Source of the DNA: Xiphophorus maculatus
Lineage: Eukaryota; Chordata; Actinopteri; Cyprinodontiformes; Poeciliidae
Assembly: GCF_002775205.1 (NCBI RefSeq)
Contig: NC_036455.1
Coordinates: 4,068,501-4,132,500 of the forward strand
Length of the DNA stretch: 64,000 nucleotides
Reading direction: 5' to 3'
Position numbers and translations under genes: made by a program. Each line of letters starts with the position of its first letter. Position 1 is the first letter of the stretch. This document shows, in pieces, positions 47,512-58,198 of the stretch. The notes beneath the pieces were generated by a model, which was not told the DNA's origin, did not search any database, and saw only the letters and a list, made by a program, of their open reading frames with translations.

Positions 47512-48409
47512 ATCACCGGAAGCGAGAGGTTCATATTGGTGCTTCTCCCGAGTACAGCCCGGACGTGACGACATTGTAGCGACATGGAGGCCATGTTGGT
47601 AAGGTCAAAAACATCTTTTAACAGCTGTTAAATTGTTGTTTACTGAAAATTTTGTAAGTAGAATGACGATTCAGAATAAGATTTTAGTGGTTATTTAAAC
47701 TTACCATTCGTTGGATCTAGATATGCAGGTTTTTTGTTGATTAAAACAAGGATAACATTAAGAGAAGAAAAATAATTTGTGTTGCGTTGTTTTATTCTTT
47801 CCTTTAGATCTCCAGTTACAAATCCAGTTCATGCAAAAACAATGAAAAATACATTGTTTTCCCTATTTATAAAATAACAGTTAAATTTTATTTACAATAG
47901 CACTTGAATGTTTACTCAAATATGAAGTTATTCAAATTGGATAGAGAATGTGTAAATACTTCCAAGTTTTGGCAAATTTTCTCAGTTAGATTTAGATCTG
48001 GACTTTGACTGAGCAGTCTGAATGAATGAGTAGACTTTTATCAGAGACTTCTAATGTAATTCATGCAGTATTCGTACTTGTATTTGAGTTGTGAAAAACC
48101 CTATTACTCAAGCTATTGTTTAGATAAATTTAAAATGTGATTGTCATTTTTGTCTGATCGTTTTCTAATTGATTTCTGTACTGATATTATCCCAGAGAAT
48201 TTGTGTTTTTTCACCTCACTGCAAGGACAATTTCACTACAGACCATGATAAAGTGACACTACTACTGATGTTCTATTCTACTGATTTTGAATTGTTCTAA
48301 ATAATTCTAAGTTACTGCTCAAAGGCCTTTCCCAGAATAAAATGTTTAATCTTTCTTCCTCATCTTTTGCGTTGCAAAAAGAAACTCGGAGAAAAGTAGT
48401 ACTGTAACA
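47512..48409. other. Spacer between lrrc71 3' end and rps27 5' end
   Basis: Both neighbours are on the minus strand. Sequence on either side of the rps27 start (about 47200-47600) is CpG-richer, as expected of a housekeeping promoter. The rest is AT-rich without features. Confidence 0.5.
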
Positions 48410-48415
48410 TTTATT
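48410..48415 (-). promoter_or_regulatory. Candidate polyadenylation signal of lrrc71
   Basis: AATAAA on the minus strand only 22 nt after the stop codon. If used, the 3'UTR is extremely short. Confidence 0.5.
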
Positions 48416-48437
48416 TCTTTATCAGATTTGTTGAGCA

Positions 48438-49475
48438 CTACGTTTCCTTCGCCTCCTCTTCCGTTGGTCCAGAGATCTGTTCGACCAGAGGATCTGCCAG
48501 GGCCTTCATTTCTTTTATCTTTATGTAACACTCAGCGTCTGCAGGGAAGAGGTTTCTCTGTGCATGAGAGAAAGACATCAAAATCATAACAAATACACAT
48601 TCACATAGTCGTGAATGTTGGTTGCTAAAATAAAGATAAGTTGTCAGAATTAAGTAGGACGCTGCAGCTGAAAAATCTGAAACAACAAAAGCAATCCACT
48701 GCAATATTAATTCAGAGGAATATATAGCAATTAAAGTGGACCAAGAGCAGGAAGACTTTTAGACATAAATATGAATTACATTAAAGAAGTTAAGTCACAA
48801 AACGTTACTGGTTAATACATTTAAAAAATGTAAATACCTAAAACTAAAATATAAAATATTAAGGTAATTAATTAATTAAATTGCTTGGCTTTGCAGTACA
48901 TACTACCTGGTGGAGTTAAACATATATTTTAGTAAATAATGTCCTAAAATTCCAAATTAAGGTGAAACAAATTATTCAGTAATTTTACTGAGAAGCACTC
49001 AAAAAAAGGACATAAAGAGTAGATGTTGAACCTCTGTCATTTTGTCTCCTCACCACTTTGTACCTCAATTTTACAACCACAGGATGCAAACTATTTTGGA
49101 AAAAGTTTATTTAACTATTGTGCTTTGATGAAATATTCACATATCATTAAAAAAAAAATCAAATACAGTTTGATTTACTTGTATGCTATGTAATATTATT
49201 CCAATTGACTGGAAGAGCAAAGATAAACAAAAACTAATTTTGTGTACAACTGAAAAAACTGGGCAGAAAGAAACAATCACCCACATTGAAAACAACCAAT
49301 TTAAAGAAAGTTTTTATTTTCTTTAACACTGTTTTGTAAAATAAACAAAGTGTAGCAGTTGTCAGAACTGTTACCTTGCAGCAAGAAGTGTCTGTGCATG
49401 TTCTCGCAGTGCATAGCAGTTTCTCCAGGTACTCCAGCTTCCTCCCACAGTCCAAATATAGCCATGTTAGGTTCG

Positions 49476-49541
<66 letters not shown>

Positions 49542-52500
49542 TTGTATGTCCCCAAGTTGACCAGCTTAAGAGTGTGTTCTGCCTCTTCTCCAAAGACTGC
49601 TGCAGATGGGTAGCAGTCTTTGGAGAAATGTTTGGAAATGTTAAATTTCCCATTAAGCTGTGTTTAGTTGCTCTATTGAGATTTATGCACAGGCAAACAC
49701 AGAGTCAGCCCCTCAAATAGATGTAAAACAAACCTGCAGAACGAGACGCTGCAAGTTTCCTCCCACATCCTCCTGTCTTTCCAGAGATGCCAGGAACAGA
49801 GGCAGAGTCTTCTCTGTAATTTTGTTCCCTACATAAACAAATATACATTTGTAAGGCATCACAAATCCTTAGAAAAATAGAAGCTCAAAACTTCCTTTTT
49901 ATATATAAAAATCTAATTTTGCAAATACCGAATTATAAAATACATATTAAACACAGAGTAGGAGCTTAAAAAACTCTATATTAACAAACATTCAGATAAC
50001 CAGAGTAAAACTGCCCTCTCTGTAAATATTAATAAATATGTTGGGATGTGAACATTTTTGTACCTGACCTGCTAGATTGAGCGAGGTGAGCGTTGTGTTT
50101 CCAGGCATGTAGAGCACGCCGTCCCTGCGATGCACAGACAGCACCAGCAGGGGGTTTCCTGTCTCCAGAGCTTCTCCCTGATTCTGAAGACAAAGACGGC
50201 AAATTCCACTCAGGTCCATTAGCTAAAGTGTTGCTATACCGAGAAATTGCAACTGCCAAACCTCAATCAGGTTACAACTTGATTTATCCTGAAGGAAAAA
50301 GAAACAACGGTGTAGGAGAACAATAACTTGTAAATTGTCAAAATATGTTTAGATGCGGTGAAGTGTTTCAAGCACCTCTAGAGGAGACGACATCTTGTCT
50401 TTGCCTCCAGATTTCACATTTCTGCTTAGAGGTCTCTTTCCATCTGAGCCTGGGGAAGATTTGAAAAGACAGCTATGAGAAACCAAACAGTGCAGCTGAG
50501 GAACTGGTGAAACGTATCAGTGATGACTTCTTTACCCTTCTTGACTTTGGTATCGGCTGTTTTTTCATCTTTTTTTGCAGCTTTAATCTGATTTATATAT
50601 TGGCAAAGGATTAGATGATTTTAAATTATGGTGGCTACATGAACATTTGCTTTCAGTCTTATAATATTTATATATTACCCTTTTTTTGCTTGAGCTCTTG
50701 GACTCCCCTTTGCTTGAAGCGCTGTGTATGGCAGAAAGATGGCCGCCAACTGTTTGCTCCAGATCCGCCCTGAGAGAAGACTGCAAGAAATGCAAAAAGC
50801 AGAGAATCAACACATCAGAGGGCCTCAGGCTGGTTAGAGAACATTAGAGAGCAAACGGCATCATGTAAGTCTGAGGAGTCCAGCGGAAAGGTCAGAGGTG
50901 AAGATATGGAGAAGATTAAAGCAAGGCTAGGTGTTGAGATACAATAAATTGATTGCAGCTTTCACAACGCACTGCTTTTGTGTAATATTAGTTAAGCTGT
51001 TACATTTCAAGTGCAAGGAAGGGTCATATTCAGAAAACTACAATCTGCATTCAGATGAGGCTTGTTTGTCAGATTAAAAGTGCCTTTTTCAAAATAACTA
51101 CATCTTAGCAGGTGTTATAAATACTTCCTATAAAGGCCATACTTCTGTATTAAACAGTTTTTTAATTGGTCTGATGTATTAATCTAATCCTAAATGCAGT
51201 ATTTTAAAGAAATTAGTCATAATTAACTGAAAACATCATTCTTTGTGGAATTAATAGAGTGCTTTTCACTTATTGAGTTGAGCTAATGAAATACATGATT
51301 TTATAATAGTACTGACTGTCCAGTCAAAGTAAATCAGTAAAAATCTGTGACTGACATGAAAATTGATGTTTAAAGATGCTGCGTGTGCAGCCAGGCAAAA
51401 AGGAATGAGTAAATATTTCATTTTTAGATGTGCAAAACTGGTGAAAGCTTCAAAATATCTGCAGCTGTAATTGTAGAAAATGTGGCTCAACAAAGTACTG
51501 AGTAAAGAGGGTGACTAAAAATGCAGAACACACTTTTCTGATGTTTTTCTGTTGCTCTATCATAAAATAAAAATAAATTAAACTTTGCAGTTGTGATGAA
51601 ACTTGAGTTATTCAGAGCGGAACAATGTGTGCACTTCAATCGTAAGAAGCCTGAATATTTTAGAAATACAAACGTTTACAACTTTTTAAACAGTACTTCT
51701 GATCATAATTAATTCAAATGTTTAAAAATCCTAAATTTTTTCCATAAACAGAGAAATAAAAGATTTGATTAGGCTGCTTAAGGTCTTACAAAATGTAGTC
51801 ATGTGTGTTAATGTAGCTGTCAAAACTTCCAACCTGTATTTTGTGCAGCATCATCTTTCTTCTTTCCACAATCTCCTCATGTTGTAGAGTTAACTCCCCG
51901 AGTGTCTAAAAATGGAAATGCTTAGTGCTGGAGGGTTATTAAATCGTGTAATATCTAATCCAGTAAGCCGAATATGATTAAGAACATATTAACTGCGAGT
52001 TAAATGCATTATCTGGCATTTAAAGTCTTTAAGGTAAACAGATACCATAGCCAGATGGGCAGCTCCTGCGTCTCCGATGTTATTGTTGGCCAGCGATAGA
52101 ATGACTAAAGTATTATTCAGCCTCAGGCCCTGGGAGGGAAAACAAGGTGGAAAACACATCAGCAGCTCTGATGGGAACATCCACAGAGAATGTGGATCAG
52201 CTCTAGATTATACCTGCGCAATATGCGTGGCACCTGCATCCCCAACATTGTTGAATGCCAGGTTGAGTGACAGGAGGTTCTTGTTAGCAGATTTACAGGT
52301 CGAGAGAGCCAAACCTATCAGACGAGCCCCCTCTTCTCCGATCCGATTATTCCGCAGTGACAAGTGGATGAGGCTTGACCAAAGAGACGTGACGTGAATT
52401 TGGACGTATTTATGCAAAAGCACGGGTTGTTAGTGGCTGGATCTTGTGTGTGTGACTCACTTGCTGTCTTCAGTGAGCAGAAGGTGGAAGCTATGCTGTA

Positions 52501-55002
52501 GAAGCGGATTACCCTCCAGTGTCACAGCTCTACCACAAGGGAGAGTTAACAAGATGGATCAGTAATCCTGCATATTTCAGAGAAAATTCACTTGCAAATC
52601 CACAACTATTTCTGACTTGTCTCCTGGGAGCTGCAAATTAAAACAATGTTGCACAGTTTCGGTGTCACCGAATGCTCTCACCTAAGGTTGGAGCCCAGAG
52701 ACGTGTTTGTGAGGGAGATTACCATTGGATCTGAAAGAGCGGCCTGCCAGAAGCTGCAGCACAGTGGACAACGTTACGCTAACAAACAACAAGCAGCCAG
52801 CAGGGGCTCGGCTCCCCTCTGTACCTGCTCATTACTCACTGAATACACTGTAGGGTGGTTATGGATGGGAGCATCTTCAGTACGGCTTTGAAGATCTTAT
52901 AGTTCACCTTCCATCCTGCACATTCAGGATGAATTGGACAATAGTTACTGCAGTCTGCAGAACCCACACTGCAAAAACACAAAATCTCACCAAGTATTCG
53001 TCCAGTTTCTCATTACTCTAGAAATAAAGCAAAACTAACTCAAAAGTAATTTCTCTGCATGTTTTAAGTTAAGAATTCTTGAATATTGGTAAAACGTACT
53101 AGTTCTGCTGGCAGATTATTTTCCCTATAACAAGAAGTTTTCTTCACGTATGAATGGAAAATGGACAGTCTATAAAAGTGACACACCTCTAAAAACTTGT
53201 AGCAGTCATTCCAACAAAAGGTGATTTTTCAACAAATTGACTGGGGTTCAAACTTTTTATTTGTAACAAAAAAAAATCTTCCACTTTTTTTTTAAATTTA
53301 GTTTTAGTTGGTATCTCAGTGTTCTACAATAAACACTGAGACTGACTTTGATAAAAGGTGAAACAGCTTAAAGAGTATGAAAAACATCTTCATCCTTTTC
53401 GTTTTAGCCAGTGGTTCTTTCTACTTACAAAATATGCCCTCAGTATATGTGGCTTTGTTGTCTTTGTTTTTTTGACTTTTATAAACAGAAGAAATCACTT
53501 CAGTTATGCTACGGTGATGCTTTTAACAGTATTATACATTAGGAGGAGCCTAATGTATAATACTGCATACTATGTTATTAATTCAATAACATAATAAAAG
53601 TATGTCCAGTCATTTTAGCTTAAATACTTTTTGCTAATACTACAAATAAGTGAGTTGCAGACAACTTAGAAACTCTGCACCAGGGATGCACATTGAGGAC
53701 TGGTGGCATAAAGTTATTTGTATGTCACTTATAGTTTACTGCAAGACAATGTGGTTATATGAGTGTAAGACATGATATATACCTTGAGAGGTCACTCATA
53801 GTTGTCTTGGTTTTATATAGTCTATTATATACCATAAGAGTTGGTCTTAGAGCCACAGTGAATGGAAATAGGGTTTATTGTCAAAGCTTCAGCAAATTAC
53901 ATAAACCTAAATTAAATTAGAAGTCTATTTAAGCATTTTTATCGCCATAATTAATCAGAATACTTAAACAAGAGAAGTAAACTCATGCAATTAGTAAGTG
54001 CATGAGTACTTAAAGTAGGTTTATGATCCTGAGGTCCCTTGAATGTTTAATTCTTACCAGAAATCTTAATCTTCCTGGTACAATTGGGGTCATCATTTTC
54101 CAGCTCAATGCATAAACATGGAGTACTCCTGAAAGGTAAGGCAGCCGGCTTTAAATCTTCATCTTCTGTAGGTGAAATTATGTTGATCATCAGAAAACAG
54201 CAGCTTAAAAATGACATTTCACTACACACGCACACATTCTGCACAATTAGTGTTGTTAGCCATATCTACATTTTGAATTTAGTTTTTATTGGGCTTACAT
54301 GGTATAGATCAACGCCAAGTAGAGCTTGATAATAAAGGGGAAGGAAACTGATGGTTTTAAAAAAAAGTTCCCAATAAAACACACGGGCAAAATGTGGAAA
54401 CGTCTGAGGACTAATAACAGTTTGGTGTTTTTCTGTCCAGAACAGAAGCAGCTCAGAACTTTCTTACCTTTAAATGTGACTTCAGACTCAATAGCGGGTG
54501 GGACTTGACGTATGACAGGTGGGACTTCCTTCATATTTAGAAGAGAACAAAGCATAGGGAAGTCAACCTCCACATTTCCTGTGCAGTGATAATCATCTGT
54601 AGGATGGGGTAATTATTAGTCAGTGACTGAACAACCTTCAAAATGATAACGTCATGGCTTACCAAAGGTCAGCGCTGGTAATGGCTCAGGAGGTTGCTGC
54701 TCTTTTTTTGTATCTGTGGAACAACAGAAGGATTTTTGGTCTAGCTTGCAAAAAACGTAATATATTTACACGACTAAAGAGTTAGAGCTGTAATTTACTA
54801 CCGCAACACGTGATGAAGATATATAGGTCATTTTCTTACAAAGCACACAGATTATTTCAACTAAGAGACAGTTTTAATAGCATAATGTTAGCTTGTCGAG
54901 TAATGACTAAATCACTCAGACATTATTTGGCCAACCTGTGACTTTCGGCGGTTCCTCGACCTCTTGGACTACTTTGTCCTTTGGCTGTTTTTTTCTGGAC
55001 AT
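48438..55002 (-). CDS. lrrc71: Leucine-rich repeat-containing protein 71, complete (16 coding exons)
   Basis: Sixteen minus-strand exons close in phase and give 481 codons plus stop: 54936-55002, 54663-54713, 54468-54596, 54058-54165, 52840-52915, 52682-52753, 52461-52529, 52214-52373, 52046-52129, 51834-51905, 50679-50780, 50536-50587, 50376-50449, 50069-50183, 49734-49828 and 48438-48557. Leucine-rich repeats of the ribonuclease-inhibitor type are plain: LSLRNNRIGEEGARLIGLAL, LNLAFNNVGDAGATHIAQ and LSLANNNIGDAGAAHLAM. They are followed by EEIVERRKMML, a lysine/serine-rich linker, then VLYMPGNTTLTSLNLAGN. Order and wording match my memory of human LRRC71. The molecular role of the family is poorly known. 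The X-box upstream suggests a ciliary setting. The product is somewhat shorter than the mammalian protein. Confidence 0.9.
49380..49476. repeat. Degraded LINE/L2-like fragment
   Basis: The phrase 'ccaggtactccagcttcctc' followed by 'ccacagtccaaatata' and 'catgttaggtt' is typical of a very common vertebrate interspersed repeat tail. It leads directly into the TG array. Family assignment is tentative. Confidence 0.5.
49477..49541. repeat. (TG)n microsatellite, about 32 copies
   Basis: Uninterrupted dinucleotide array in the last intron of lrrc71. It gives HTHT and VCVC reading frames that are not genes. Confidence 0.98.
50781..51833. other. lrrc71 intron 10
   Basis: AT-rich and unique-looking; I see no feature in it. 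Confidence 0.5.
52967..53141. mobile_element. MITE of the CACTGCAAAAA family, copy E (left half)
   Basis: It begins cactgcaaaaacacaaaatc and carries the 'aagcaaaactaactcaaaag' and 'ctggcagattattttccct' motifs of the family. The right end is lost. It lies in lrrc71 intron 4. Confidence 0.7.
53527..53565. repeat. Perfect 17-bp inverted repeat with 5-nt loop
   Basis: The arm cagtattatacattagg (53527-53543) is exactly complementary to 53549-53565, separated by aggag. It lies in lrrc71 intron 4. It is too short for a typical microRNA precursor and may be the remnant of a palindromic element. Confidence 0.9.
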
Positions 55003-55086
55003 TATTGACTTGTTGAACTGACCCGAACTATCTGTGTAAAACCGTTAAATTTATCTAAAAACCGAGTAAAACCTGGGAGTCGCCTC

Positions 55087-55100
55087 GTTACCGGGGCAAC
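55087..55100. promoter_or_regulatory. RFX-type X-box upstream of lrrc71
   Basis: GTTACCGGGGCAAC matches the RFX X-box consensus GTNRCC-N(0-3)-RGYAAC with both half-sites intact. It lies 85 bp upstream of the lrrc71 ATG, in the position typical for cilia genes controlled by RFX2, RFX3 or FOXJ1-RFX. Confidence 0.7.
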
Positions 55101-55904
55101 CAGGCTCGGAGTCCAGGCTCTCAGGTCCTATCGCGAGACTTACATTTGCTGAACTTGCGATTTTCCCGTTTATGTTAATTTTTCTCTTAAATTACTTGCG
55201 ATTTTTAACGAAATGACAATTAGCCTCATGTTGTTTAAGGTTATGTTATTTTAATAATATTGTAATAAATAACTCTATAATATTTAAATTTCACTAAACT
55301 ACATAGAAATGTTACAGTAGTTAATTTTATATTTTTTGTTCTACGGTATATCACAAAATAAACGTAGCATTTTATAAAATGAATTTGCTTTTAACAATTT
55401 TAATGAACTATTTTACAAACATTTTAAATATAATTACTCATTTACACACTATAGTCATCACATGCATTTATTTATCACATGCTTTTTCAAGTTGATTTAA
55501 AATAAATATTTATTTAAAACCTTATTGATGTACTGAATTGTGACATTTCTGGTCTTCAACACTTAATTTGAGCTAGTATTTTGTACACCAGGACATGTTG
55601 AGAGAGGACAAGGAGCCAATAAATAAATATATTCTCTCCAGGGTCCCTATGCATTTATCCTGTAACAATCCCTTACTCAAGTATATCCAAGGTTCTCAGT
55701 CCTTTACTGACCTTTTTAAATCGTAAATACAAAACGTCCTCCTTAATTCATGGCAGATATTTTACAGTTGTCGAGGTTTAAATATTCCGCAGATCACTTT
55801 TTTCCCCACATCATAGCAATTCAGACGGTTTTTCCAGCCTGCAGAGTCTCATCCTTGTTTCACCTTTTTCTGGTTGAAAACCACAACATCAGACACCAAA
55901 AGTA
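55101..55904. other. Spacer between the ash1l 3' end and the lrrc71 promoter
   Basis: About 0.8 kb of AT-rich sequence with no gene or element recognised. Confidence 0.5.
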
Positions 55905-58198
55905 TTCACAATAATGTAGTGCTTTTTATTAAAAAAAAAAAAAAAACCAAACAAACAAAAAAAACAAAAACAAATATAAAACAAAAAAGTAAAAACCAAC
56001 AGCATTTTTTTCCATGACTTAAGAATCGTAATTACAAACTTTGAACGAGTGGAAGAAGTTTTTTCTCTTTTTTTGTTGTTGTTTTGACAAACTGTACACA
56101 TCACAAAATGTCCGTCAGTCTGCCATTTACAATGCTTGCATCTTATTTTGTGATTGTCTAAAAATAACTAAACGGATCACACAAAACGCACAAATACAAG
56201 TACAAGCATCATACAATGACCGCTATCACAAAACGGAACCGTTTTCCTATTTGAAAGAAAAACAAAAAATATATTTATATATATTTATATATATTTATAA
56301 TAGCATGATATCGTTTCTGACAGCTTTTCTTTTTGTTTTCCTGTCAGTGTTTAAAAATATCTTAACATTTTTATGTTGGTTTGTTTTTTTAGTGTTCAAC
56401 ACTTTGCAGCAAAAAAACAAGGAGAAGATTCCTCCTTAAAAAAGTTATATTATTAACAAAATTCAGTGACGAAAGGTGTCGTTGCAGAGTCACTGTCACA
56501 TCCCAACGCCTTCTGACATTCTTGCTCATGCACTTTACAGGTGGACTTAATTTATAGGCAAAAAAAAAACAAACAACTCAGCTTAAATTTCATGTCATCA
56601 GGACTGTTATGGTGAGAATTTCTGGACATTACAAAAAAACATATTCCTCAGAGCTTAAGTGTCATTATAGTAATACATACTGAAGAAATTATAATAATAA
56701 TATAATAATAACAATAATAATAATACATTTAGGGCTGAGTCCTGTACAGTACAATAATAAACGAAATCCATTTTCAAGATATTGCTTTTGGAGACACTTC
56801 TTAATGTAAAGAGTGTATATTTACACAACTTGGCACTGTACAGCTTCCTGTTCTCTTCCTCCTTCCTGTTCTCATCATTTCTTTCAGCTTGCCGCACCGG
56901 GACATTGCAGGGAAAAAGGAAATCACATCAAATACGTCGTCTTTTTTTTTTTTTAAAACAAACATTCTCCATGGCAATCAGTCCAAAGACAAAAAAAAAA
57001 GTTGCAAGTAATTCCTTGCTCCAAATATACAGTATCCACTGCCCCGCCCATCTCACAGAATAATATGACCATCACGATACATTTCATGTTAAGTATTGTT
57101 TTCTTAAAACTGTTAATTGCCATCGAGCCCTTAATTTTTTTTTTTCACGTTTTCTTTTTGAAAAGGTATAATTTCACAAAATCTGGCAGACACACACTCT
57201 TGCACACAAGGCAGTGGGAGACGGTGGCGGCTGTGTAAGGCGTTAGTTAAAGCCGGCGCCCTCCCTCCTCCCGTCGCTGCCCGATTTAAGCTGGTGAATC
57301 GTTTTGCTTCTTAAAAAATAAAAGGAACAGGGGACGCGGCGAAGCTGACTGCCTCACGGCTGAGTTAAAAATAATAACAAGACACTTTGACATAAGCGAA
57401 AACTCAATTCTAAAGCCACGCCACAGGTCTCTTCTGCTTCTAAATGAGCTACTTTGAGGAAAAAATTAAAACAGGAAAAGAAAAATCTATGTTTTTAAAC
57501 TTGCTTTTGTCAGGCTGCAGACAATACTGTGAGAGTGCTAGTGTATTTTCATGGCGGATACATTACACAGGGCTTCACAATATCCAAGGTACCAAAAGTG
57601 CAGTTTTCCACCCTTGTTCTCTCTTTCTAAAGCGCAGCATCAGAGCACACCGCTCAACTTTACATTTTCTCCTATAAGCCGGTTTTCTCTCTCATCTTTT
57701 ACATTTTCATCATTGCAGCAAGATTTCATGATGAAGAACAATAATTCAGGATTCGCGAGGAAATAAATGAAAAAAACGCTTCCTGTCCCTGTTCAGTACC
57801 AACCGTTTTGTTTTCCAATGCTGGCAAGCAACATCCATCAACCCATGATTTCTAATGTTCGATGCATTTAAGTGCATGGGTTGTTTTTCCTATGTTCAAT
57901 AAAATAAAATAAAAAGTTTTGCATGATATACTTAAATAAGAAGACCGGGCCGGTTCTCCACTTTAAGGTGGAACTTCCTTCAAGTCAGAACTTCTGCACC
58001 TCTTCCACCGTCTCAAAGCTGAGGTCACTGTCTTGGAAGAGGTCAACTCTGAAGATGCAACGCCGCTGGATGCTTTGTGATCCATAAAGGTAGGATAGGC
58101 AACAATGCTCAATTTCCCTTCTTTGCCGTCTCTTCGCTACCTGGCTTCTTTTCACAGCAGCGAAAGGTGGCGTGCGTTTAACAGGCGCATCAAAATTG
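55905..58198 (-). other. ash1l 3'UTR
   Basis: It extends from the stop at 58199-58201 to an AATAAA on the minus strand at 55925-55930 and the presumed cleavage site just beyond. It contains many A/T homopolymer runs and an (ATT)n-like stretch near 56690-56725, but no transposon that I can recognise, consistent with a constrained long 3'UTR. Confidence 0.6.

Noticed and set aside
47584..47598. Possible divergent first exon (ATGGAGGCCATGTTG then GTAAGG) opposite rps27
   Set aside because: A bidirectional promoter is conceivable, but no downstream plus-strand exon in phase is visible before lrrc71.
49234..49720. ORFs with HTHT or VCVC repeats
   Set aside because: Translation of the TG dinucleotide array in lrrc71 intron 15.
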